The notes under the pieces are model-generated. The model made no database searches. It was given only the letters and a program-made list of their open reading frames with translations, and was not told where the DNA came from. The translations under genes and the position numbers were made by a program. DNA of 64,000 nt, from NCBI RefSeq assembly GCF_019774615.1, contig NZ_CP081496.1, forward strand, positions 5,456,001 through 5,520,000, given 5' to 3'. This DNA is from Streptomyces sp. BHT-5-2. Its GTDB lineage: Bacteria > Actinomycetota > Actinomycetes > Streptomycetales > Streptomycetaceae. Positions 50,666 through 59,270 of this stretch are shown here, piece after piece; the first letter of the stretch is position 1, and every line of letters begins with the position of its first letter.

Positions 50666-50979
50666 GGAACCTCCCATAGCAGGATCGCTGCTCGATCCGT
50701 CGTATCAGGAGACCCGTGCCGTTGATAGTGTCCATGCCAAAAGTGCTACAGAGTTCATCACAAATCTGCCGCCATGTCAGATTCCGCACTGCACCGGCAT
50801 TGCCTTTCTATGACGCGTATATGACATCGCGTTGGGACTCTTGATACCGGCCCACGACTCATCGAACCTTTTGACGACCGGTCAAGGACGTTCCTGGATC
50901 GGCTGATTGCGTACCGAACCCGTACGCCCACCTTGCGCGCGCACCACGGCGCGCCACCGATGAGGAGGAATCCCTCGCG
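50666..50979. promoter_or_regulatory. Divergent promoter region of esterase and subtilase
   Basis: These 314 bases are clearly less GC-rich than their surroundings and contain no gene. TTGAC-GACCG-GTCAA (50871-50885) includes the palindrome GACCGGTC and may be an operator for the protease gene. Several TTGA/TATGAT-like hexamers make exact promoter assignment unsafe. Confidence 0.5.
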
Positions 50980-52218
50980 ATGGCAGTGATGCGTTCCACC
51001 ACCACCCGGGCCGCCCACCGGCGTGCCACCACCCTGCGGATCGCCACGGCGGTCACCGCGGCCGCGGCCGCCGCCACGCTCGGCGCCCTGGCGCTGCCCG
51101 CCCAGGCGGCACCCGCCCAGGGCACCGTCGTCGGCGCCGGTGCCGCGGACGCCGTGCACGGCAGCTACCTCGTCACGCTCAAGCCGAGCGCCGGCCTCAA
51201 GGCCGCCTCGGCGGACGGCCGCGGTGTGATATCCGCCTACGGAGGCACCGTCAGGCGCACCTACACGGCCGCGCTCAACGGCTATGCCGCCACGCTGTCC
51301 GAGGCCCAGGCGAGACGCCTGGCGGCCGACCCCGCCGTCGACCGCGTCTACCAGGACCGCACCGTGCACGCCCTGGACACCCAGAACAACCCGCCGTCCT
51401 GGGGCCTGGACCGGATCGACCAGGCGAAGCCGCCGCTGGACAAGAAGTACAGCTACCCCGCCGACGCGGGCTCCGGCGCCACGGTGTACGTCATCGACAC
51501 CGGCGTGCGGATCTCCCACAAGGACTTCGGCGGCCGGGCGGCGAACGGCTACGACGCGGTCGACAACGACAACGTCGCCCAGGACGGCAACGGCCACGGC
51601 ACCCATGTCGCGGCGACCATCGCCGGCACGTCGTACGGCGTCGCCAAGAAGGCGAAGATCGTCGCCGTGCGGGTGCTGGACGACTCCGGTTCCGGCACCA
51701 CCGCCCAGGTCGTCGCGGGCATCGACTGGGTCACCAAGCACCACAAGGGCCCGTCGGCGGCGAACGTCTCGCTCGGCGGCGGCCCGGACGCGGCGCTGGA
51801 CACCGCGGTGCAGAACTCCATCAAGAGCGGCGTGACCTACGCCGTCGCGGCCGGCAACTCGGGGGACAACGCGCAGAACCACTCCCCCGCGCGGGTCCCC
51901 GAGGCCCTCACCGTCGGCGCGACGACCTCGACCGACGCCCGCGCCTCGTACTCCAACTACGGTTCCCGGGTGGACCTCTTCGCGCCCGGCAGCAGCATCA
52001 CCAGCGCCTGGAACACCAGCGACACCGCCACCAACACCATCTCCGGGACCTCGATGGCCACCCCGCACGTCGCGGGCGCCGCCGCGGTCTACCTCGCCGG
52101 GCACCCGACCGCCACCCCGGCCCAGGTCGCCGCGGCCCTGGTGAACGGCGCCACCTCCGGGGTCGTGACCAACCCCGGCAGCGGCTCGCCCAACAAGCTG
52201 CTGAAGCTCGTCCCGTAG
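50980..52218 (+). CDS. Secreted subtilisin-family (S8) protease
   Basis: The 412-residue preproenzyme has a long Sec signal (about 1-44), an inhibitor-I9 propeptide (about 61-133, SYLVTLKPSAG start) and an S8A catalytic domain with the triad Asp173 (VIDTGV), His206 (GNGHGTHVA) and Ser358 (SGTSMATPH). It is a proteinase-K-like extracellular protease. GAGGAGG lies 11 bases before ATG 50980; ATG 50989 is an alternative. A terminator follows. Confidence 0.95.
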   Translation: MAVMRSTTTRAAHRRATTLRIATAVTAAAAAATLGALALPAQAAPAQGTVVGAGAADAVHGSYLVTLKPSAGLKAASADGRGVISAYGGTVRRTYTAALNGYAATLSEAQARRLAADPAVDRVYQDRTVHALDTQNNPPSWGLDRIDQAKPPLDKKYSYPADAGSGATVYVIDTGVRISHKDFGGRAANGYDAVDNDNVAQDGNGHGTHVAATIAGTSYGVAKKAKIVAVRVLDDSGSGTTAQVVAGIDWVTKHHKGPSAANVSLGGGPDAALDTAVQNSIKSGVTYAVAAGNSGDNAQNHSPARVPEALTVGATTSTDARASYSNYGSRVDLFAPGSSITSAWNTSDTATNTISGTSMATPHVAGAAAVYLAGHPTATPAQVAAALVNGATSGVVTNPGSGSPNKLLKLVP

Positions 52219-52225
52219 CGGACGT

Positions 52226-52258
52226 CCCGGCGGGGCCCCGAAGGCGGGCCCTGCCGGG
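52226..52258. terminator. Convergent terminator
   Basis: 52226-52238 pairs with 52246-52258 (13 positions, one G-U), loop of 7, between the protease and YoaK-family genes. Confidence 0.7.
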
Positions 52259-52287
52259 GCCTGCCGGGTGCGGACGCCGGCGGCCGG

Positions 52288-53088
52288 TCAGCCGTCGGCG
52301 TTCCGCCCGTGGGCGAGGCCGGGCACGAGGAGGGCGGTGGCCGCCACGGTCACCGCCGCCAGCAGCAGGACCAGCGGCGTACGGGTGCCCAGTCCGATCA
52401 GCCAGGCGCCCAGCAGCCCGCCCGCGAGCATCCCGCCGACCGAGCCGAGCCGACGGGGCAGCGCGCCGGTGCCGTAGCCCAGCCGCCGGTCGCCGCCCAG
52501 CGCCGAACCGCTCACCAGGGCCGTCAGCGCACGGGTCGCCACCGTCGTGGGCAGGTCCGGGGCGGCCACCCGCAGCGCGGTGACATTGCGCACCCCCATC
52601 GCCACCGCCATCAGCGCGATCACCAGATAGCGCTGCGCCGGGGCGACTTCGCGGGCCGGTCCGGACTCCCAGCCGGCCGCCGCTGCGCCGGCCAGCAGGG
52701 CCGCCTCGACGAGCAGGCCCACCGGGAACCACGGGCGCCGGCGGACGCCCAGCGCGGACTCCAGCCGGGCCCCGGCCACCACCCCGGCCAGGAACGCGCC
52801 GAGCGAGACCACCGGCGCGGCCACCGGCAGCCCGCCCTGTCCCGCAAGGCCGAAGCCGAGGAAGAGCAGATTGCCGGTCTGGTTCGCGGTGAAGACATGC
52901 CCGAGGGTCAGGAAGCTGGCGGCGTCCAGCACACCGGTCACCACGGTCAGGCAGACCATCACCACCGTCAGGGCGGCTCCGCTCGGCGGCTCCACGGGAT
53001 CGGCTCCTTCCACCGGGCACCCCGATTCGGCGTCCCGACAGTTCGGCGTCCTGTCAGTCTCCGGACGGCCCTCGCGGTACCGGGCCAT
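52288..53088 (-). CDS. YoaK/DUF1275-family membrane protein
   Basis: The 266-residue protein has six hydrophobic segments and the DUF1275 pattern: TVVTGVLDAASFLTLGHVFTANQTGN near segment 1 (start VTGVLDAASF, end ANQTGN), GAFLAGVVAG, AMGVRNVTALRV and TRALTALVSG. Function of the family is unknown, though its fold suggests transport. ATG 53088 has a weak ribosome site; a basic 45-residue leader precedes segment 1. Confidence 0.85.
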   Translation of the reverse strand: MARYREGRPETDRTPNCRDAESGCPVEGADPVEPPSGAALTVVMVCLTVVTGVLDAASFLTLGHVFTANQTGNLLFLGFGLAGQGGLPVAAPVVSLGAFLAGVVAGARLESALGVRRRPWFPVGLLVEAALLAGAAAAGWESGPAREVAPAQRYLVIALMAVAMGVRNVTALRVAAPDLPTTVATRALTALVSGSALGGDRRLGYGTGALPRRLGSVGGMLAGGLLGAWLIGLGTRTPLVLLLAAVTVAATALLVPGLAHGRNADG

Positions 53089-53348
53089 TGCGCCGTCTGT
53101 GGGCGCCTTGCCATGACGGGGCGTCGGCACGGGACGGTGCGGGACCGGCCGTCCGCCGCCGGGCCCGCCCGGGACGCGGCCCGGTGTCCACCGCCCGCGC
53201 CGCACATCACCAGCAGCAGCGCCAGCGCCGCCACCCCGACCACGACCGCCACCCCGAAGGCCGTCCCCCGGCGCCCCCGCAGCCGCCCGCCGTCCGCTCG
53301 CCCCGGCCCGTCCGGCCGCCCCTGACGTTCCCCACCTCGACGTCGCAC
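52968..53348 (-). CDS. Possible small single-pass membrane protein
   Basis: From GTG 53348 the frame gives a basic start followed by one convincing membrane segment (FGVAVVVGVAALALLLVMCG at about 31-50), then a basic tail. The last 120 bases overlap the start of the YoaK-family gene in another frame, which is suspicious. It may be real only in its first half, or an artefact of GC-rich open frames. Confidence 0.3.
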   Translation of the reverse strand: MRRRGGERQGRPDGPGRADGGRLRGRRGTAFGVAVVVGVAALALLLVMCGAGGGHRAASRAGPAADGRSRTVPCRRPVMARRPQTAQWPGTARAVRRLTGRRTVGTPNRGARWKEPIPWSRRAEPP

Positions 53349-53496
53349 GGCGGACCACCCTAGGACCGGCCCGGCGGGCGCGCACAGGGCGCGTTCCGGC
53401 GCGCGTACCGCCCCCGGGGGACCGGTCGGCGCAAGCGGCCGGCGCGGCCCGGATATTCCTTGTACGCGGGGGGCCGCTCTGGCGGATCATGCCGGT

Positions 53497-54609
<1,113 letters not shown>

Positions 54610-54700
54610 CGCCCGCCGTCGATGCGCGGTCGACGCGTGACGGCGTCGGGGCAGCGCTCCTGAGGCACCATCACCTCCCGACGGATCCCGACGCCCGGCC

Positions 54701-54720
54701 GCGTACGGGTGCCCGTACGC
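54701..54720. terminator. Convergent terminator
   Basis: GCGTACGG and CCGTACGC (54701-54708, 54713-54720) form an 8-bp stem with loop GTGC directly at the ddaH stop codon. Confidence 0.6.
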
Positions 54721-55497
54721 CTACTCGTGCAGTTCGCGCAGGCGCACCGACAGGCAGGTGACGCAGCCCTCCCGCTTCTCGAACTCGCTGATGTCGACGG
54801 GCACCGGGCGGTAGCCGAGGCGGGTGAACAGCTGGGCGGTCCGGGGCGCGGAGGCCGCCATCAGCAGCGCGTCGCCGCCCAACAGCACGACATGCGCCCC
54901 GGATTCCTCCAGGACGGGACGGAAGTGCGGGAAGACCGACGGGTCCTCGACCAGCGGCGGATAGCCGACGACGGTGCCGTCGGGGAGGGCGGTGACCGCC
55001 GACTTCAGGTGCAGCACCCGGCTGACCGGCACGGCGATCACCTTGGCGCCCAACGGCTCGAAGGCGGCGCGCAGTTGCCGGACCCCTTCGAGGTTGGTGC
55101 GGCAGCCGCGGCCCACGTAGACGGTGTCGCCGACCTTGAGGACGTCGCCGCCGTCGAGGGTACCGGGGGCGCGCACCGCGTTGAGGGAGCAGCCGAGCGC
55201 CTCGGCGGCCTCGCGGGCGGCCGGCAGCTCGGGGCGGCGGGCGTCGGCGCCGGAGCGGGCGAGCAGCGCGACGTTGCGGAAGACGACCATGGTGTCCTCG
55301 ACGAAGACCGCGTCGGGGCAGTCGTCGGCGGGCGCGACCTCGGTGGTCCGCCAGCCGTGGTCGCGCAGCAGCTGGACGTACGCCTCCCACTGGCGCAGGG
55401 CCCGTGCGGCGTCCACCGGCCGCCGCTCGATACGGGTGACCAGGCCGTCGGTCAGGCGGGGTCCGGGGCGTCGGACGAGGGCGTGCCGGCTGGGCAT
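54721..55497 (-). CDS. ddaH: Dimethylarginine dimethylaminohydrolase-family enzyme
   Basis: The 258-residue enzyme belongs to the amidinotransferase fold and hydrolyses methylated arginine (or arginine analogues) to citrulline. Key residues visible: FVEDT (Glu67/Asp68), LDGGDVL, His163 in VLHLKS and nucleophile Cys248 in GCVTCLS. Length is normal. GGAGGAGCCC precedes ATG 55497. A YtrA-type GntR gene lies 71 bp upstream on the same strand, so the two may be one transcript. Confidence 0.9.
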   Translation of the reverse strand: MPSRHALVRRPGPRLTDGLVTRIERRPVDAARALRQWEAYVQLLRDHGWRTTEVAPADDCPDAVFVEDTMVVFRNVALLARSGADARRPELPAAREAAEALGCSLNAVRAPGTLDGGDVLKVGDTVYVGRGCRTNLEGVRQLRAAFEPLGAKVIAVPVSRVLHLKSAVTALPDGTVVGYPPLVEDPSVFPHFRPVLEESGAHVVLLGGDALLMAASAPRTAQLFTRLGYRPVPVDISEFEKREGCVTCLSVRLRELHE

Positions 55498-55568
55498 GGG
55501 CTCCTCCGGAGCTGGGGCGGGGCCGGGCCGCCCGGTCGGGGGCCCGGCCGCTGGTCGGGGACGGTCCC

Positions 55569-55955
55569 TCAGGCGTCGTCGTACGTGGCGCGCAGTGCGT
55601 CGGTGACGGCGGCGAGCGCGGCGGCGCGGTCCAGGCCGAGGCGGTGGGCGCGGTGGGCGTAGGTCGCGGCGGCCGCGGCGGCCTCCTTCCGGGCGGCGTC
55701 TCCGGCCGCGGCGACGAAGCTGCCGTTGCGGCCGCGGGTCTCGATCACCCCGTCGGTCTCCAGGGCGCGGTACGCCTTGGCGACGGTGTTGGCGGCCAGG
55801 CCCAGTTCCTCGGCGAGGCCGCGGACGGTGGGGAGCTTGTGGCCGACCGGCAGGGTGCCGGTCCGGGCCTGGTCGGCGATCTGGGTGCGGACCTGCTCGA
55901 ACGGGGCCTCGGCCGCCTCCGGGTCGATGGTGATCGTCAGCGTCTGCGGGGACAC
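55569..55955 (-). CDS. YtrA-subfamily GntR regulator
   Basis: The 128-residue protein has the GntR winged helix (PFEQVRTQIADQARTG, LPTVRGLAEELGLAANTVAKAYRALE) followed by only a short helical tail, which is the YtrA subgroup that usually controls neighbouring transporters or its own operon. GTG 55955 follows AGGAGCGCCACC. No ABC transporter is adjacent; ddaH downstream is the nearest target. Confidence 0.85.
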   Translation of the reverse strand: MSPQTLTITIDPEAAEAPFEQVRTQIADQARTGTLPVGHKLPTVRGLAEELGLAANTVAKAYRALETDGVIETRGRNGSFVAAAGDAARKEAAAAAATYAHRAHRLGLDRAAALAAVTDALRATYDDA

Positions 55956-56115
55956 GGTGGCGCTCCTGGTGCTGGTGGTGGCGCGGGCGGCGGAGGTGCG
56001 GGGTGCGCGGGTCCGCCGGCGCGGGTGCGCGGTTTTGTCGCATCCATTGTGCGCCAGGAGCGGCCACCGTGCCCGGGGGCCGGGCGAGGGGACCTGGGGC
56101 CTGTGTCGGCAGTCC

Positions 56116-57966
56116 CTACAGCTCCACGGTGGTGCCGGTGGTGCGCAGCCAGGCGTCCATGCCCAGGACCAGTTCGGCGCCGGGGCGGATGTCGTGCCCG
56201 GCACCGGGGGCGGTGGCCTCGGCGAGCGCCCCGGAGTCCACCAGCGGGCGGACGGGGGCGTCGCGGTCGGCGGCCAGCTCCCGCAGCTCGCCGCGGAGCG
56301 CCTCGCCGTAGCCGGGGTCCTGGGTGCTGGGGTAGGGGCTCTTGACGCGGTCGGCGACCAGGTCGGGCAGCACGTCGCGGGCGGCGGCGCGCAGCAGCGA
56401 CTTCTCCCGGCCGTCGAACGTCTTCATCGCCCAGGGGGTGTTGAAGACGTAGTCGACCAGACGGTGGTCGCAGAACGGGACCCGGACCTCCAGACCGACG
56501 GCCATGCTGGCGCGGTCCTTGCGGTCCAGCAGGATCTGCACGAAGCGGGTCAGGTGCAGATAGCTGACCTCGCGCATCCGGCGCTGGTGGCCGGTGTCGC
56601 CGTCCAGGTAGGGGACTTCGGCGAGCGCCTCGCGGTAACGGCGGTGCTCGTAGCCGGGCAGGTCGATCCGTTTGAGCAGGGCGCGGTCGAGCAGTGCCTC
56701 GCGGACCGCGTCGCCGCCGGCGAACCGGCCGGCGACGCCCGCGGCGATCCAGGGGAAGGTGTCGGCATGGACCGCCTCGGGGTCGTGGAACCAGCGGTAG
56801 CCGCCGAAGATCTCGTCCGCGGACTCGCCGGACAGGGCGACCGTGGACTGTTCGCGGACCGCCTTGAACAGCAGGTAGAGCGAGGTGTCGCCGTCGCCGA
56901 AGCCGTTGGGCAGGTCGCGGGCGGCGAGCACCGCGGCGCGGTGGGCCGGGTCCATCAGGGCCGCGGTGTCCAGCACGATGTCGTGGTGGTCTGCGCCGAC
57001 GTGCTCGGCCAGCGCGTGCGCGTACGGGCCGTCGGGCGTGCCGCGCAGGTCGTCGGGCTTGAAGTTCTCGGTGTAGCCGGTGAAGTCGACGGCGAACGAG
57101 CGGACCGGGCCGCTGCCCTGGGCGCCCAGGGCCCTGGCGGCGAGCGCGGTGATGGCCGAGGAGTCCAGGCCGCCGGAGAGCAGGGTGCACAGCGGGACGT
57201 CGGCGATCAGCTGGCGGGCGACGATGTCGTCGAGCAGTTCGCGGATCCGGGCGACGGTGGTGTCGAGGTCGTCGGTGTGCTCCCGGGCCTCCAGCGCCCA
57301 GTAGCGGCTGACGTGGACACCGTTGCGGTCGACCCGGACGACGTGGCCGGGGCGGACCTCGTGCAGGCCCTTGTAGACGCCGTGGCCGGGCGTCTTGGTA
57401 AAGGTGATCAGCTCGGCCAGGCCCTCGGCGTCGACGACCGGGTGGACGTCCGGGTGGGCGTGCACCGCCTTGGGCTCGGAGCCGAAGAGGACACCGTCGC
57501 GGGTCGGGCGGTAGAAGAGCGGCTTGATGCCCATCCGGTCGCGGACCAGCAGGAGTTGCTCGGTGCGCGGGTCCCAGAGCGCGAAGGCGTACATGCCGTT
57601 GAGGCGCTCGACGAACGCCTCGCCCCACTGGAGGTAGGAGTGCAGCACGACCTCGGTGTCACTGCTGGTTCGGAAGGCGTGGCCCAGCTTCTCCAGTTCG
57701 GCGCGGAGTTCGCGGTAGTTGTACACCTCGCCGCTGTAGGTCGTGACGACCAGGGTGCGGCCGTCCTGCTCGACGCTCATCGGCTGTGTGCCGCCGTCGA
57801 TGTCGATGACGGCGAGCCGGCGATGGCCGAACGCCGCGTGCGGGGCGAGCCATATGCCGCCGGCGTCCGGGCCGCGGCAGGTCATCGTCGCGGTCATCGC
57901 GTCGAGGACGGGGCGCTGGGTGGTGAGGTCGTTGTCGTAGGAGATCCATCCGGTGATTCCGCACAT
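56116..57966 (-). CDS. asnB: Asparagine synthase (glutamine-hydrolysing)
   Basis: The 616-residue enzyme starts MCGITGW, giving an N-terminal nucleophile Cys after methionine removal for the glutaminase domain. The C-terminal synthetase domain has the PP-loop SGGLDSS, LSGESADEIFGGY and EVRVPFCDH. It makes asparagine from aspartate, glutamine and ATP. Length fits the housekeeping actinobacterial AsnB. GGAGGAGCC lies before ATG 57966. It stands alone, so a role in a biosynthetic cluster is not suggested. Confidence 0.95.
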   Translation of the reverse strand: MCGITGWISYDNDLTTQRPVLDAMTATMTCRGPDAGGIWLAPHAAFGHRRLAVIDIDGGTQPMSVEQDGRTLVVTTYSGEVYNYRELRAELEKLGHAFRTSSDTEVVLHSYLQWGEAFVERLNGMYAFALWDPRTEQLLLVRDRMGIKPLFYRPTRDGVLFGSEPKAVHAHPDVHPVVDAEGLAELITFTKTPGHGVYKGLHEVRPGHVVRVDRNGVHVSRYWALEAREHTDDLDTTVARIRELLDDIVARQLIADVPLCTLLSGGLDSSAITALAARALGAQGSGPVRSFAVDFTGYTENFKPDDLRGTPDGPYAHALAEHVGADHHDIVLDTAALMDPAHRAAVLAARDLPNGFGDGDTSLYLLFKAVREQSTVALSGESADEIFGGYRWFHDPEAVHADTFPWIAAGVAGRFAGGDAVREALLDRALLKRIDLPGYEHRRYREALAEVPYLDGDTGHQRRMREVSYLHLTRFVQILLDRKDRASMAVGLEVRVPFCDHRLVDYVFNTPWAMKTFDGREKSLLRAAARDVLPDLVADRVKSPYPSTQDPGYGEALRGELRELAADRDAPVRPLVDSGALAEATAPGAGHDIRPGAELVLGMDAWLRTTGTTVEL

Positions 57967-58399
57967 GCCTGCGGCTCCTCCTTCGGGGTACGGCGGGCCG
58001 CCCGCCTTCCCGACGGTGGCCTGCGCGATCACCGTACGCCCGGATAGTTGCAGGCACCACCTATACATCGGGGCGACCGTCCGGAATGAGCCACGCCCTC
58101 ACCGTTCACCGGAGAACCACCGTCAACTCCCGTACCACGCACGGCGGAAGTGGCCCCGGAACGTCACCGGCGCCCGGCAAACGGGCGGCGGAGCGCACCG
58201 CACCGGCGTACCGTCCGCCGCGCTGCCGCCGCTGCCCACCACCCAGCCCCCGGCGTCCGGCTGCGCACCGGCGCGGGCTTCGGCGCCGATCCGCACCCCC
58301 GAACGACGCCGCCAACGCCCGATGCGCGCCGTCAACCACGGCCTCGGCTACCGGGGGTGCGGCGAGGAGGTGCGGGAGTCGGGGCGGACCTGACGTCGG
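57967..58399. other. Intergenic region, no supported gene
   Basis: These 433 bases between the asnB start and the methyltransferase stop contain the asnB promoter region (an A/T-richer patch CCTATACATCGG near 58063) and GC-rich sequence with open frames in several phases, none of which has protein-like composition or a good ribosome site. Confidence 0.5.
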
Positions 58400-59089
58400 T
58401 CACGCTCCGCGTCCGGAGGCGACATGGACGACCAGCGCATACCGCTCGTCGGCAACCTCCCGGCCCCACAGCGCCGGGTCGCCGGAGAGGGGTATCAGCT
58501 CCGTGCGGGAGGCCAACGGGGCGGTCAGCGCGGTGAGTTCGGCGGCGGTCAGGCCCATCCGGGCGGACTCGCCCCAGCAGCCCTCCACCAGCACCAGCCG
58601 GCCGCCGGGGGCGAGCAGGGCCGCCCAGCGGCGCAGGGTGGCCGCCGGGTCGGGCAGCGCCCACAGCAGATGGCGCACCAGGACGGCGTCGAACCGCCGC
58701 TCCCCCACGGGTGGTTGGGCGGCGTCGCCGACGACGAGCACGGCGGCCCGGCCGGCGAGCTTCCGCCGGGCGACGGCCAGCATGGCCGGTGAGCGGTCGA
58801 CGCCGGTGACCCGGTGCCCCTCCTCGGCGGCGAGCAGGGCCAGGCTGCCGGTGCCGCAGCCGAGGTCGAGGACGGCGGAGGGGGCGGGCGGCAGCCAGCC
58901 GCGCAGCCGGTCGGCCCAGGCGGTGCGGACGGACGGGTCGCGCAGGCCGTGGTCGGGCTCGTCGTCGTAGGTCTCCGCGACCGCCTGCCAGTAGGCGGCG
59001 GTCGCGTCGGGCAGGGGTCCGGGCGCCGGTGCGGCGGACACGGCGGATTCGCCGGCTGCGGCGGATGCGGCGGATGCTTCGGGGCTCAT
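58400..59089 (-). CDS. Class I SAM-dependent methyltransferase
   Basis: The 229-residue protein has the SAM-binding motif I VLDLGCGTGSLAL (73-85), VTGVDRSPAML as the acidic loop, GDAAQPPV, and the DAVLVRHLLWALPDP post-motif, typical of small-molecule methyltransferases. The N-terminal 25 residues are an Ala/Ser-rich repeat (ASAASAAAGESAVSAA) from repeated GCGGAT-like hexamers. Substrate unknown. ATG 59089 lies 182 bp from the divergent phosphatase gene. Confidence 0.85.
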   Translation of the reverse strand: MSPEASAASAAAGESAVSAAPAPGPLPDATAAYWQAVAETYDDEPDHGLRDPSVRTAWADRLRGWLPPAPSAVLDLGCGTGSLALLAAEEGHRVTGVDRSPAMLAVARRKLAGRAAVLVVGDAAQPPVGERRFDAVLVRHLLWALPDPAATLRRWAALLAPGGRLVLVEGCWGESARMGLTAAELTALTAPLASRTELIPLSGDPALWGREVADERYALVVHVASGRGA

Positions 59090-59270
59090 GTCGCAAGAGT
59101 GCCAGCCGGCACTGACAACCGCCGGTGAGCTGTGCGGACGGCCCGGCGGCGGGGCCGCGGGCAAGCGCCCCGGGAGGTTCCGGGAGTACCGTTGGAGGGG
59201 CTGGTGGTGCGCGGCGGCGGCCGGCGGCAGGACCGCCGCAGGGCCCGAGCCGGCATTGGAACGGTCGTCT

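Noticed and set aside
58086..58970. Plus-strand frame between asnB and the methyltransferase
   Set aside because: Arg/Ser/Pro-rich, overlaps the methyltransferase and has no ribosome site.
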